DNA of 20,262 nucleotides from a virus: IMG/VR virus record IMGVR_UViG_3300035698_004995, positions 1 through 20,262 of that record. One strand, 5' to 3'. This document shows, piece after piece, positions 5,378 through 12,954 of the stretch. Position numbers and translations under genes: made by a program. Numbering within the stretch: position 1 is the first letter of the stretch; every line of letters starts with the position of its first letter. Below the pieces are notes generated by a model. That model was given only the letters and a program-made list of their open reading frames with translations. It was not told where the DNA came from and ran no database searches.

Positions 5378-5518
5378 ATGAACGAGGAACAGATGGAAGT
5401 AACGTGTATGGAGACATGGAATAACATCTTGTTTGTAGGCACTAAAAACGGACTGTACGAGCTTGGTGATTTTGGGCTTGTAAGGGTCTCACTAGAAGAT
5501 GCGGAGGACGTATTATGA
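5378..5518 (+). CDS. Hypothetical small protein (46 aa)
   Basis: ATG 5378 follows a perfect aaaggaggtt site. The protein starts MNEEQMEVTCMETWNN and contains ILFVGTKNGLYELGD, which resembles a single beta-sheet blade, then an acidic end. The TGA overlaps the next ATG (ATGA). First gene after the intergenic RNA region. Function unknown. Confidence 0.55.
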   Translation: MNEEQMEVTCMETWNNILFVGTKNGLYELGDFGLVRVSLEDAEDVL

Positions 5519-5577
5519 ACGAAGAACAGATGGAACTATTATTAAAAGAGGAACGGGAGGGTAGATATGAGCAATGA
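5515..5577 (+). CDS. 20-residue mini-ORF with MNEEQME start
   Basis: The start overlaps the previous stop, and the first seven residues (MNEEQME) repeat the start of the preceding gene, at DNA level as well. It reads on as LLLKEEREGRYEQ and ends inside the next gene. It looks like a duplicated start cassette; it may only couple translation. Confidence 0.3.
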   Translation: MNEEQMELLLKEEREGRYEQ

Positions 5578-5752
5578 GCACTACAACACAGAACTAGAAG
5601 ACATGTTCCTAGACCATCTAGGGGACGGGGCATTAACCGATGAGGACGTATTGGTGGGAGCAGATAAGTTCTATGAGAATATTATGCAGTTCGCTGATGT
5701 GTTAAGGGATGATGATGCTACACTTAATTTTGTAAATGGAGAGGAGTTGTAA
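5567..5752 (+). CDS. Hypothetical acidic protein (61 aa)
   Basis: This acidic, soluble protein has no known motif (LEDMFLDHLGDGALTDEDVLVGADKFYENI). The site gggagggtag precedes ATG 5567, which overlaps the previous mini-ORF. It ends one base before the ATG of the ATPase gene, suggesting coupling. Function unknown. Confidence 0.6.
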   Translation: MSNEHYNTELEDMFLDHLGDGALTDEDVLVGADKFYENIMQFADVLRDDDATLNFVNGEEL

Positions 5753-5753
5753 T

Positions 5754-6458
5754 ATGGCAGGACCATTCGTATTAGGAAGTGATTCAGAGGGCGTTGTAAC
5801 GGACATATCTAAACAGATATTCTTGTTATACGGCCGTCCGAAGATAGGAAAGAGTGACTTGGCAAGTAAGTTCCCAGGCGTTATATTCGCCGCAACGGAG
5901 CCAGGCACTAAGTATTTGGGTGTCAAGAAAAACAACATATTAACATGGGTTGACTTTCTCTATTTCTCTAAAGCTATCATTGACGGTGGACATACCTATA
6001 AAAACATGTGCATTGATACAGTAGATGTGCTGGTTAAACTAGCGTCCGATTACATCTGTGAGAAGAACGGAATTGGACATCCTGGCGATATGCCGATGGG
6101 TAAGGGATGGGCTCTTGTAACGGATGAGATTAGAAAGGTATTAAATAAGGTAAGTATGTGTGGGGTTGGAATCATCATGATAACTCACTCAAAGGACTAT
6201 GAGATCGTGACACGTAAAGAGAAGTTCACTAAAATGGACCTAGCATTAAGTGGTCAGAATAAAATGGTAGTGGAGAATCTGTCCGATCATATTCTGCTTA
6301 TTGATAGTGCCATGGACGGTGATAACGAGGTCCGTTTCATTCGCACACAGGGCAGTAAATTTTGGAACGCAGGCAGTCGATGCCCTGAATTACAGGAAGC
6401 CGGAACAATCGCATTGAGCTATGAGGCTCTATCGGGTTATTTTACTAAAGAAGATTAG
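5754..6458 (+). CDS. Sak4-like RecA-fold ATPase (AAA_24 family)
   Basis: The protein is 234 residues from ATG 5754; an upstream in-frame ATG at 5736 lies inside the previous gene and precedes the gagaggag site, so the later start fits. The Walker A motif is GRPKIGKS (residues 27-34) and the Walker B-like strand is CIDTVD (86-91), followed by GIIMITHSK (sensor-like). This is the pattern of phage AAA_24 proteins, including Sak4-type single-strand annealing/recombination ATPases, small RecA-core proteins that act with a ssDNA-binding partner. The next gene is the expected place for that partner. Role in phage recombination is inferred from family and context. Confidence 0.75.
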   Translation: MAGPFVLGSDSEGVVTDISKQIFLLYGRPKIGKSDLASKFPGVIFAATEPGTKYLGVKKNNILTWVDFLYFSKAIIDGGHTYKNMCIDTVDVLVKLASDYICEKNGIGHPGDMPMGKGWALVTDEIRKVLNKVSMCGVGIIMITHSKDYEIVTRKEKFTKMDLALSGQNKMVVENLSDHILLIDSAMDGDNEVRFIRTQGSKFWNAGSRCPELQEAGTIALSYEALSGYFTKED

Positions 6459-6476
6459 AAAGAGGAGGAACATTTT

Positions 6477-7295
6477 ATGCAAGACGGAGACGTAGTAGCA
6501 AGTGGAGAGATAGCAAACAACACAACTAACATGCACGATAACAGTGAATTTAAACCAGAAGAGAATACTTTGAGTGATGCAGATAAAAGAATGATGAATG
6601 ATAATAAGGAAGTAGCACCATCAATCGATGCAATGGCACAACAGGCAGCAGCTTTCTTTGATGGGGAAGTAAAGGAACCGATGGCAGAAGCACAAGGAGC
6701 AGACTTTGATAAGTTTGCAGACGTATTGGTGGCATTCAAACCAACTCCTATTAAAGAGAATGGACCATCGTTCCTAAAAGGGTTCTTTAAGGCTCGCATT
6801 GATAGTATTCGTCGCTATACAGGAACCGACAAGAACGGTAATCCATACGACATGTATAGTTTTGCCGTCGAGACTACTGGCCTTGGGAATAAGAAATCAA
6901 AAGGTTATGCTGGTAAAAAGTTATCTGAAACATTCTCGTTGATTGACGGAACCTATAATGATTCGGCAGCTAATTTCCAGAAACTATTAACGTTCTTGTT
7001 CTATGCTGGCATTGAAATCAACTTTGCCAACTGGGATGAGTTTGACGGTAAATGCGGTGAGCTAGAAGGCAAACCATGTTTCGTTGATGTTAAACCTAAA
7101 ATGAAATGGTTGGTAGAAGGACCTGAAGGGTCAAAAACCTTTACGAAAGTGTTAGGTGACGATGGCAAACAACTGTTCGTTGAACGGGACGGTTACATTG
7201 AACATAAATGGGAAATCGTTCCTAACATTCCGAACATGCTGAAGGACGAGGAAGAAACTGCTGGACCTAGTTTGACAGCCGTTCCAGTATTCTAG
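6477..7295 (+). CDS. Probable ssDNA-binding / recombination partner protein (DUF669-like)
   Basis: This 272-residue protein has a long acidic, low-complexity N-terminus (about residues 1-80). A beta-rich core follows: FFKARIDSIRRYTGTD, then ANFQKLLTFLFYAGIEINF and GELEGKPCFVDVKPKMKW. Proteins with this core layout, often called DUF669, commonly sit next to Sak4-like ATPases and are thought to bind single-stranded DNA. The family assignment rests on pattern and position, not on a clear motif. The site agaggagg precedes the ATG by 8 bases. A terminator follows 18 bases downstream. Confidence 0.5.
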   Translation: MQDGDVVASGEIANNTTNMHDNSEFKPEENTLSDADKRMMNDNKEVAPSIDAMAQQAAAFFDGEVKEPMAEAQGADFDKFADVLVAFKPTPIKENGPSFLKGFFKARIDSIRRYTGTDKNGNPYDMYSFAVETTGLGNKKSKGYAGKKLSETFSLIDGTYNDSAANFQKLLTFLFYAGIEINFANWDEFDGKCGELEGKPCFVDVKPKMKWLVEGPEGSKTFTKVLGDDGKQLFVERDGYIEHKWEIVPNIPNMLKDEEETAGPSLTAVPVF

Positions 7296-7313
7296 ATAAC
7301 ACTAATTAATAAT

Positions 7314-7350
7314 GCCCCTCTTGTGACACTAGTTGCTTGAGGGGCTCTTT
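7314..7350 (+). terminator. Intrinsic terminator-like hairpin
   Basis: GCCCCTC (7314-7320) pairs perfectly with GAGGGGC (7339-7345) over an 18-base loop, followed by tcttt. The T-tract is short, so it may be partial. It separates the ATPase/ssDNA-binding pair from the ERCC4 nuclease gene. Confidence 0.65.
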
Positions 7351-7365
7351 AGATGGGAAGGACGT

Positions 7366-7950
7366 ATGGCATACCGAGATACAATAACCATAAAGGTAGA
7401 TAGCCGTGAACAGAAACCATTGAGCTTCGGACGTTACAAAGATGTATTCAGTGTTCGTGAAGGTCTCAAACAGGGCGATTACGGAGCCGTTCTGCACACT
7501 AAGTTTGGTGATTTAAATAGCCGACTAGTATTCGACAGGAAATCTAAAGGCGATCTCTGGGGAACTTTTGCTGGCAACTATGATAGATTCAAACGAGAGT
7601 TCAATAGAAGCCTTGTAGCGCATGAGAAATTATGTCTCATCACGGAAGATGGGGTATCTGACATTTGCACTAAAGGGTTTTTCTTTAAAGGCAGACGGCA
7701 TGAGACATCAGGTGCTACATTGCAGAAGAAATTAGAGACGTTACGTGAGAAGTATGGATTGGAAGTAGTGTATTGTGCGGGAAGGACTGACATGCAACGG
7801 TATCTTGTAGGACGGTTCATGGCACAGTGTAGATTGGTTAATGCATTGCTTAAAGAGTTTAATAAGACAGATAACTGGGAGCTACTTAATACTATTAATA
7901 GAAAGGTGTTCTTATGGGATACAAGAGCAGAGGCAATTTCAAAACAATGA
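7366..7950 (+). CDS. ERCC4-type (XPF-family) nuclease
   Basis: The protein is 194 residues from ATG 7366, chosen for the site gggaagga; an in-frame TTG at 7333 lies in the terminator loop. Motifs: VDSREQ (residues 11-16), LKQGDYG (35-40), FDRKSKGD (56-63) and FAGNYDRFKREF. They match the ERCC4 nuclease domain, whose catalytic core is GDx(n)ERKxxxD; the Glu of ERK is Asp here. These nucleases cut branched or flap DNA and often belong to phage recombination modules, which suits the neighbours. A helix-hairpin-helix domain is not evident, so it is the nuclease domain with a C-terminal extension. The end overlaps the next gene by 37 bases. Confidence 0.75.
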   Translation: MAYRDTITIKVDSREQKPLSFGRYKDVFSVREGLKQGDYGAVLHTKFGDLNSRLVFDRKSKGDLWGTFAGNYDRFKREFNRSLVAHEKLCLITEDGVSDICTKGFFFKGRRHETSGATLQKKLETLREKYGLEVVYCAGRTDMQRYLVGRFMAQCRLVNALLKEFNKTDNWELLNTINRKVFLWDTRAEAISKQ

Positions 7951-8096
7951 GCGTCGAGGAATACAAGAAGATTAGCTGGGGTAAGAAAGAGAAAGATGTG
8001 TTCTGTAGTAAATGTGGTGGTCTAATATGTAATGGACTAGCTGGCGATGAGACATTTAGAGTCTGTGAGGATTGTGGACGAATGGATTGTGAGTAA
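7914..8096 (+). CDS. Small zinc-ribbon protein (60 aa)
   Basis: The motifs FCSKCGG and VCEDCGRMDC give two CxxC knuckles about 23 residues apart, a compact zinc ribbon. The site aaaggtg supports ATG 7914; an alternative ATG at 7947 overlaps the nuclease stop as ATGA. The N-terminus is basic. It may bind nucleic acid; function unknown. Confidence 0.6.
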   Translation: MGYKSRGNFKTMSVEEYKKISWGKKEKDVFCSKCGGLICNGLAGDETFRVCEDCGRMDCE

Positions 8097-8133
8097 CAGG
8101 AATCAGTAGATAACAGGGAAGGAGGAGGTGTAT

Positions 8134-8586
8134 ATGAACAATGTAATATTTTCAAGTAGAAGTGACAACTGGTCTACACCAAAGAATTTATACGACATGC
8201 TTAATGAAGAGTTTGACTTTAACTTTGATCCTTGCCCACTTAGAAATGATTATGTTCTTGACGGACTAACAATTGAGTGGGGTAAGAGAACATTTGTTAA
8301 TCCACCATACAGCGACATTAAGAAATGGGCGAAGAAATGTTACGAAGAGTCATTGAAGAGAAAAACTATAGTTATGTTAATCCCCAGCAGAACTGACACT
8401 AAGTATTGGCATGACCATATCATGCTTGCAGACGAGATAAGATTTATTAAGGGTCGGTTAAAGTTTGGTGATGCAACCAACAGCGCCCCATTCCCTTCTG
8501 CTGTAGTTATCTTTGATGGTGACCACGTTTACAGAAAGTACGGAGAAGTTGTTTGTGGTGTCAGTTGCGTGGGGATGGTGCTGTAA
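8134..8586 (+). CDS. Phage N6-adenine DNA methyltransferase (Dam-like)
   Basis: The protein is 150 residues. It starts with SDNWSTPKNLYDMLNEEF, then FNFDPCPL (residues 30-36) and FVNPPYS (54-60), the catalytic NPPY. This is the compact phage Dam family (phage N-6-adenine-methyltransferase), which transfers methyl from S-adenosylmethionine to adenine, usually GATC. No restriction enzyme is nearby, so it is probably an orphan methylase protecting phage DNA from host nucleases. ATG 8134 is 5 bases after ggaggagg; a GTG two codons earlier would sit inside that site. This binding site is complementary over 11 bases to the RNA at 5126-5136. It ends TAATG with the next gene. Confidence 0.8.
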   Translation: MNNVIFSSRSDNWSTPKNLYDMLNEEFDFNFDPCPLRNDYVLDGLTIEWGKRTFVNPPYSDIKKWAKKCYEESLKRKTIVMLIPSRTDTKYWHDHIMLADEIRFIKGRLKFGDATNSAPFPSAVVIFDGDHVYRKYGEVVCGVSCVGMVL

Positions 8587-9599
8587 TGGGACAAGCAATA
8601 GTATATACCATAAAACAGATGTTAGACCTAGAGTTTAAGTATGACTGGCTAGTAAGTAAATTCCTAATGGTCGGTGACGTTTGGCTCATAAAGGCTCAGA
8701 AGAAAGTTGGGAAAGGAGTGTTGTCTCAGCAGCTTGCGTTCGCTCTCAGCTGTGGAGAGAGGTTCTTGGGCTGTTTCGATACTAAAGGACCATGTAAGGT
8801 GGCGTATCTGTCAGGGGAAGGTTACATTGGTAACTGGCAGAGTCGCATACGAAACATGAAGAAAATGTGGAAGTGCGATGAGGATAACATAACCTTCATT
8901 GATTGCATTGGTTTCAAGCTCCATGGAGATAATGACGCTAAACAGATGCTTGAGATATTAGTAAAGCAGAATGTAAATTACGACGTGCTGATATTCGATC
9001 CGTTGTTTCGGCTCTGTGCTAACGGGGACATCAACAGTAACGCCGACATGGCTCAATTCTTCGGGAACGTTGAGATGATGGTTAAGCATTTTAGTGCGTC
9101 TGCTATCGTAGTTCATCATGACTCTGAGAAAGTGTATCGTGATAATAGAGGCCAGAAACACTCAAGTGCGTCGGTTAAGAACGCAATGGGAGCGTCAGCA
9201 ATTACATGGGCAGCTAGTCACTATGCAACACTAACAACCTATAAGGACAAGAACAAGAAGAAGATTCATAGACTGCAGATGGGTGATTGCCGGTCTTCTG
9301 ACTATGTTGATGACATTGAGTTCTGCATGATAACGCCAGAATCTGATGAATTAGGACGTCTTGGTTACACGACAGATGTAGAAGATACTAACGTCCATTA
9401 TCACGCTATCAAAGAGTACCTATATAAGAATAGAAAGGTTAGCGACCATAAGATATATGATACTATCGGTGTTGCGTCAGCTACCTTCTATCGGAACATT
9501 AAGAAATTACAGGACCATGGGTTTGTTACTAAAGATACTGATGCTCATGGGAAACATTATTATGTTTGGAATGATGAAATGGAGGTAGAGAATGGGTAG
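8586..9599 (+). CDS. RepA-like AAA_25 ATPase / replicative helicase with C-terminal winged helix
   Basis: The protein is 337 residues from ATG 8586, which overlaps the methylase stop as TAATG. Walker A is AQKKVGKG (37-44), the K-x-GKG form of RepA/RSF1010-like hexameric helicases. Walker B-like is VLIFDPLFRL (134-143), followed by SAIVVHHDSEKVYRDNRG with the conserved HH. The last 80 residues (YHAIKEYLYKNRKVSDHKIYDTIGVASATFYRNIKKLQDHGFV) look like a winged-helix DNA-binding domain. The probable role is helicase or loader in phage replication. No primase motif is visible. Confidence 0.75.
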   Translation: MGQAIVYTIKQMLDLEFKYDWLVSKFLMVGDVWLIKAQKKVGKGVLSQQLAFALSCGERFLGCFDTKGPCKVAYLSGEGYIGNWQSRIRNMKKMWKCDEDNITFIDCIGFKLHGDNDAKQMLEILVKQNVNYDVLIFDPLFRLCANGDINSNADMAQFFGNVEMMVKHFSASAIVVHHDSEKVYRDNRGQKHSSASVKNAMGASAITWAASHYATLTTYKDKNKKKIHRLQMGDCRSSDYVDDIEFCMITPESDELGRLGYTTDVEDTNVHYHAIKEYLYKNRKVSDHKIYDTIGVASATFYRNIKKLQDHGFVTKDTDAHGKHYYVWNDEMEVENG

Positions 9600-9933
9600 G
9601 GAGATTAAGTTTAGATGTTGGGACATTAGTAAAGGAACTATGTTTAAACCATACAAGGAGCTTTGTTTTGTTGATGGTCGACTTATAGGTGACGGGGGAA
9701 CTATTAGACATGATGCCGACAGCATCATGCAATTCACTGGCTTATATGACAGAAATGGTGTTGAGATATATGAGGGAGATATTATAAATGTTGGCTACAA
9801 CTATATAGGCATGAGGGTTGTTGAGTTTATAAGTGGAAGGTTTTCGGCAGAGGGATATAACCTTAAACGGTGTGAGGTTATCGGTAATATTCACCAGAAC
9901 CCAGAGTTACTAATGGAGGCAACACATGGCTGA
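9592..9933 (+). CDS. YopX-family protein
   Basis: This 113-residue protein has the YopX layout. It starts GREIKFRCWDISKGTM, has a central MQFTGLYDRNGVEIYEGDII (conserved Q-x-TGLxDxxGxxIYEGDI) and ends EVIGNIHQNPELL. YopX-type proteins are frequent in phages; their role is unknown, with proposals in host takeover or phage regulation. It overlaps the preceding gene by 8 bases (site atggaggt) and the next by 8. Confidence 0.85.
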   Translation: MGREIKFRCWDISKGTMFKPYKELCFVDGRLIGDGGTIRHDADSIMQFTGLYDRNGVEIYEGDIINVGYNYIGMRVVEFISGRFSAEGYNLKRCEVIGNIHQNPELLMEATHG

Positions 9934-10132
9934 ACTATTCTCATTAAAAGCAGAAGTAACTCAGGAAACTGACACATGGCAGGATAGCTCTGACGGACAC
10001 CAGCAATTAGACATTGAATATGTTGATGGCTATTACATTATTAAAACTGAACGATGGGCGTTCGAGACTGTAATGGAATTAACCGAAACGTTAGATAAAC
10101 TCCGGAAAGCAGTAGGTGTATTCAATGGCTGA
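9926..10132 (+). CDS. Hypothetical protein (68 aa)
   Basis: Not recognised. The acidic N-terminal half is followed by YVDGYYIIKTERWAFETVMELTETLDKLRKAVG, which suggests a beta hairpin and an amphipathic helix. The ATG follows atggaggcaac and overlaps the YopX gene; the end overlaps the next start. Confidence 0.6.
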   Translation: MAELFSLKAEVTQETDTWQDSSDGHQQLDIEYVDGYYIIKTERWAFETVMELTETLDKLRKAVGVFNG

Positions 10133-10358
10133 ACATTTCTGTGTTGAGTGCAAGAAACTAGTAGAGATAGTTCATACTGGCGAGATCAAGGAAGAGTTCA
10201 AATGTATATGCTCTAAATGTTACAAAGAACTGTTCGGCAGTGGTCCGGTAGAAGCTATCGGATCAATGTGTTTTACGGCCCTGAACTTACATGCTGATGA
10301 CGTTAAGATACTGAATGATATTCTTAAAGGGAAGGAGCCAACTGATGAGCAAGACTAA
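10125..10358 (+). CDS. Small zinc-binding protein (77 aa)
   Basis: The motifs FCVECKK and CICSKCYKEL give two CxxC pairs, a probable zinc ribbon, followed by a helical tail ending LNDILKGKEPTDEQD. ATG 10125 is preferred over the upstream in-frame GTG 10116, because aggtg lies at the right distance. It overlaps the flanking genes by 8 and 14 bases. Function unknown. Confidence 0.6.
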   Translation: MAEHFCVECKKLVEIVHTGEIKEEFKCICSKCYKELFGSGPVEAIGSMCFTALNLHADDVKILNDILKGKEPTDEQD

Positions 10359-11025
10359 AACGGTTCTAGTTATAGGCGATACTCATTTACCATTTGAACA
10401 TGACGGCTACCTAGCATTCTGTAAACGAATAGAGAAAGCCTATAAATGTAGTGAAGTTATCCATATAGGTGACCTAGTAGACAACAACGCAATCAGCTAC
10501 CATGAGAACGACCCTGATGGCCTCAGCCCAGCTGACGAGATGAAAGAGACTGACGATAAACTGAAGCTCTGGTTCAAGGCTTTCCCGAAAGTTAAGCTAT
10601 GCAGGGGCAATCACGATATTCTAGTTGACCGTAAAGGACGAACTGCTGGCTTACCAACTCGCTGTTTTAAGGACTTCAGGGACATCTGGAAACTGCCGGA
10701 CACATGGCAAGATGATTTCAGTTTCGTTATAGGGGATGTGCTATATAAGCATAGCGGTGCAGGTGGAAAGTTCGGTCATGTGCAGACTGCCAATAATGAG
10801 CGCATGAACACTGTTATTGGGCATTTACACTCGGTAGCTGGCGTTGAATATACTGCTAGTGAGCGAGACATCATCTTCGGTATGTGCGTTGGTTGCGGAA
10901 TTGACCGTAATAAGTATGCGTTCGCTTATGGTAAAGGGTTTGCAAGAAAACCAATATTAAGCTGCGGAGTTGTTAATTACTCACCTAAAGGGACAAGCGC
11001 CATAGTTGTTCCTATGAAAATGTAA
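10345..11025 (+). CDS. Calcineurin-like metallophosphoesterase
   Basis: The protein is 226 residues from ATG 10345 (site gggaaggagc). The metal-binding motifs appear in order: GDTH (11-14), GDLVDN (42-47), GNHD (88-91) and GHLH (159-162). These define the two-metal calcineurin-like phosphoesterase fold. Candidate substrates are nucleic-acid ends, cyclic nucleotides or phosphoproteins; the sequence does not decide. Some phage homologues are annotated as DNA-repair exonuclease-like or protein phosphatases. The gene lies in the early block beside unknown small genes. Confidence 0.85.
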   Translation: MSKTKTVLVIGDTHLPFEHDGYLAFCKRIEKAYKCSEVIHIGDLVDNNAISYHENDPDGLSPADEMKETDDKLKLWFKAFPKVKLCRGNHDILVDRKGRTAGLPTRCFKDFRDIWKLPDTWQDDFSFVIGDVLYKHSGAGGKFGHVQTANNERMNTVIGHLHSVAGVEYTASERDIIFGMCVGCGIDRNKYAFAYGKGFARKPILSCGVVNYSPKGTSAIVVPMKM

Positions 11026-11036
11026 AGGAGCTAACC

Positions 11037-11213
11037 ATGGGAATGATTAAAGGCCAACGTGAATGGAACAAATTCGAGCGTGGTGAGCCACTCAGCAGAA
11101 CAGAATGTATTAAGGCTCATTGCTACGATTGCAACGGCCGAGAAGACAGTAGAATAGACTGTAAAGGGTTTAACTGCCCATTGTATCGTTATCAACCATA
11201 TCGTTCAAAATAG
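11037..11213 (+). CDS. Small Cys-rich protein (58 aa)
   Basis: ATG 11037 follows aaaggagct. The protein is basic at both ends and has ECIKAHCYDCNG, then IDCKGFNCPLYRYQPYR: five or six cysteines in a C-x4-C-x2-C...C-x4-CPLY layout common in phage zinc-knuckle proteins. It lies 11 bases after the phosphoesterase gene. Function unknown. Confidence 0.65.
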   Translation: MGMIKGQREWNKFERGEPLSRTECIKAHCYDCNGREDSRIDCKGFNCPLYRYQPYRSK

Positions 11214-11262
11214 AGGCTTAAACGGCACTTAATCGCCGTCTACAGCACAAGAGAGGAGAGTC

Positions 11263-11784
11263 ATGTCAGACGCAATACACTGGGATAAAGAGAAAATAGA
11301 CAAGTTGCATAAGATAATAAACTATACGCTCAGGAAGCATGGAGTCAATGATTGCCGAACTTTCTGCAAGGCTGACATTAGACAGGACATAGTGCATAAC
11401 GCGTTAGTAACTCCTGACTTCTTTGATAGCTATATATTTATGAGGGTCAAGAGAAGAATGTATGATGCAATCAGAAAATATACTGGCAGGGGTAAGGTTA
11501 CAAATATGAACATTTTCTCTCTAAGCGAGAATAATTATGATTTAGAAATGCCTGTTTATTCCAAGACTAGACATCGCGCTGACGTTCTTATGATGAAACA
11601 TGTGGTTAATAGCTCTAGGTTAAATGATGTTAAAAAGAAAATGTTTGTAGAATACTACGAGAAAGACAGGACGCTGAAGGATATTGGGTTTACTATAGGG
11701 CTGACTGAATCTAGGGTTTGTCAAATAGTAAGAGAGCTTAACGAGTTTATAAGACGCAAATACAAAAACATGAAGGAGGTGTAA
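11263..11784 (+). CDS. Small sigma-70-family factor (FliA-like)
   Basis: This 173-residue protein has a C-terminal sigma region 4-like helix-turn-helix: KKMFVEYYEKDRTLKDIGF, then GLTESRVCQIVRELNEFIRRK. The central FMRVKRRMYDAIRKYTG resembles the end of region 2/region 3 of FliA/WhiG sigma factors (R-x-RGAxxDxLR). Full FliA is about 240 residues, so region 2 is shortened. It could direct host RNA polymerase to phage promoters, fitting its place near the end of the early block and the oppositely oriented late genes. A DNA-binding regulator derived from a sigma factor is the main alternative. The site gagaggagagtc precedes the ATG. Confidence 0.6.
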   Translation: MSDAIHWDKEKIDKLHKIINYTLRKHGVNDCRTFCKADIRQDIVHNALVTPDFFDSYIFMRVKRRMYDAIRKYTGRGKVTNMNIFSLSENNYDLEMPVYSKTRHRADVLMMKHVVNSSRLNDVKKKMFVEYYEKDRTLKDIGFTIGLTESRVCQIVRELNEFIRRKYKNMKEV

Positions 11785-11785
11785 C

Positions 11786-12052
11786 ATGGCAATAAATACT
11801 TCGGGAGACATAGTGAACCATCCTAAACACTACACAGCTCACCCATCTGGCGTGGAATGCATCCAGATAACTGAACATCTCAGCTTCCTAAGAGGCAATG
11901 CTGTCAAATATCTATGGAGAGCAGGAGAGAAAGACGATGCAATACAGGACCTAGAGAAAGCAGTCTGGTATATCAATAAGGAGATTGCCAAGCTAAACAC
12001 CGCAAAGTTTGCAGGGTATGAGGATAAAGGGTGGGCATCAGATGTGGTCTGA
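11786..12052 (+). CDS. DUF3310 family protein
   Basis: This 88-residue protein contains VNHPKHYTAHPSGVECIQI, then SFLRGNAVKYLWRAGEKDDAIQDLEKAVWYINKEI: the conserved NHPxHY...ECI and FxxGNAxKYxWRxxxK signatures of DUF3310. The fold is sometimes linked to nucleotide kinase-like or MazG-like proteins, but the activity is not established. The site aaggaggtg gives strong translation. It overlaps the next small membrane gene by 11 bases. Confidence 0.85.
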   Translation: MAINTSGDIVNHPKHYTAHPSGVECIQITEHLSFLRGNAVKYLWRAGEKDDAIQDLEKAVWYINKEIAKLNTAKFAGYEDKGWASDVV

Positions 12053-12176
12053 GGTTAAGTGTGGGTTCTGGATGACACTATTCGGAATCTTCATTGCTCT
12101 CTACACTATCTATAAGTTTGTGCTGTGGATAGTTACAATGATTACTGTAGGTTTATACAATGTGTTTAAGTCATAG
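12042..12176 (+). CDS. Small membrane protein (44 aa)
   Basis: ATG 12042 lies within the end of the DUF3310 gene. The product is mostly hydrophobic: FWMTLFGIFIALYTIYKFVLW, then IVTMITVGLYNVF, one long or two short membrane helices. The overlap and hydrophobic pattern support it, but no clear ribosome binding site is seen. Holin-like or superinfection roles are possible but unsupported. Confidence 0.5.
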   Translation: MWSEVKCGFWMTLFGIFIALYTIYKFVLWIVTMITVGLYNVFKS

Positions 12177-12201
12177 GCATACTATGAGAAAAGGAGCTAT
12201 A

Positions 12202-12918
12202 ATGAATTTGATACATGGAGATTGTTTAGAAGAGATGCAGAATATACCTGATGGTTCTGTTGATATGGTTATGACAGATCCGCCTTATGGGACTACGGCC
12301 TGTAAATGGGACAGCATCATACCGCTTGAGCCGATGTGGGAGCAATTGAAACGCGTGATTAAACCGAACGGCGCTATTGTGATGACTTGTGCTCAACCGT
12401 TCACGAGCGCATTGGTAATGAGTAATCCAAAGCAGTACAAGCACCACTGGGTATGGCAAAAGGAAAAGGGGACAGGCTTCCAAGTTGCTAAGTATAGGCC
12501 GATGATGAAGACTGAGGACGTAATTTGTTTCTGTGGAGGTCGCCTTGCGTACAATCCTCAGATGGTCAAAAGAGATAAACCAATCACATACAGTTACCCA
12601 ACTAAGCCAAGTAGAAGCAACCCGTTAGCACACTATAAAAAGAAGAAAGTCACAGCAACGCACAAGTATCCAGAGAATATTATAAAGATAAAAACATCAG
12701 GGAGGGGCAAGCTCCACCCAACCCAAAAGCCAGTAGCACTCATGGAGTATCTGATTAAAACATACACCAACGAAGGTGAAACGGTCCTTGACTTCACGAT
12801 GGGCAGTGGCACAACAGGAGTCGCGTGTAAGAACCTAGGAAGAGGCTTCATTGGTATAGAGCTAGACGAAACATATTATAACATTGCAGTTGATAGGATA
12901 AATGGAGCTGTGCAATAA
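12202..12918 (+). CDS. DNA N4/N6 methyltransferase (beta-class)
   Basis: The protein is 238 residues from ATG 12202 (site aaaaggagc); an in-frame ATG 14 codons earlier has no site. The catalytic DPPY (26-29) precedes the target-recognition region. HPTQKP (172-177) and the SAM-binding DFTMGSGTTG (197-206) follow, ending with GIELDETYYNIA. This motif order is that of beta-class N6-adenine/N4-cytosine methylases (N6_N4_Mtase). Specificity cannot be read. With the Dam-like enzyme it is the second orphan methylase here. It is the last rightward gene. Confidence 0.85.
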   Translation: MNLIHGDCLEEMQNIPDGSVDMVMTDPPYGTTACKWDSIIPLEPMWEQLKRVIKPNGAIVMTCAQPFTSALVMSNPKQYKHHWVWQKEKGTGFQVAKYRPMMKTEDVICFCGGRLAYNPQMVKRDKPITYSYPTKPSRSNPLAHYKKKKVTATHKYPENIIKIKTSGRGKLHPTQKPVALMEYLIKTYTNEGETVLDFTMGSGTTGVACKNLGRGFIGIELDETYYNIAVDRINGAVQ

Positions 12919-12927
12919 ACGCACAAG

Positions 12928-12952
12928 TTGGTTGGGGCTCATCACCCCTTCC
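12928..12952. terminator. Weak bidirectional terminator candidate between convergent blocks
   Basis: In the 36 bases between the convergent genes, ggttgggg and ccccttcc face each other across ctcatca. Four G-C pairs form next to the loop, then two T-T mismatches, then two G-C pairs. No strong T-run follows on either strand. Termination is expected here from gene orientation, but the hairpin is weak. Confidence 0.3.
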
Positions 12953-12954
12953 AG

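Noticed and set aside
6455-6799. 114-residue leftward open frame opposite the ssDNA-binding-like gene
   Set aside because: Serine/leucine-rich antisense of an acidic low-complexity region, no ribosome binding site, opposite to the whole block.
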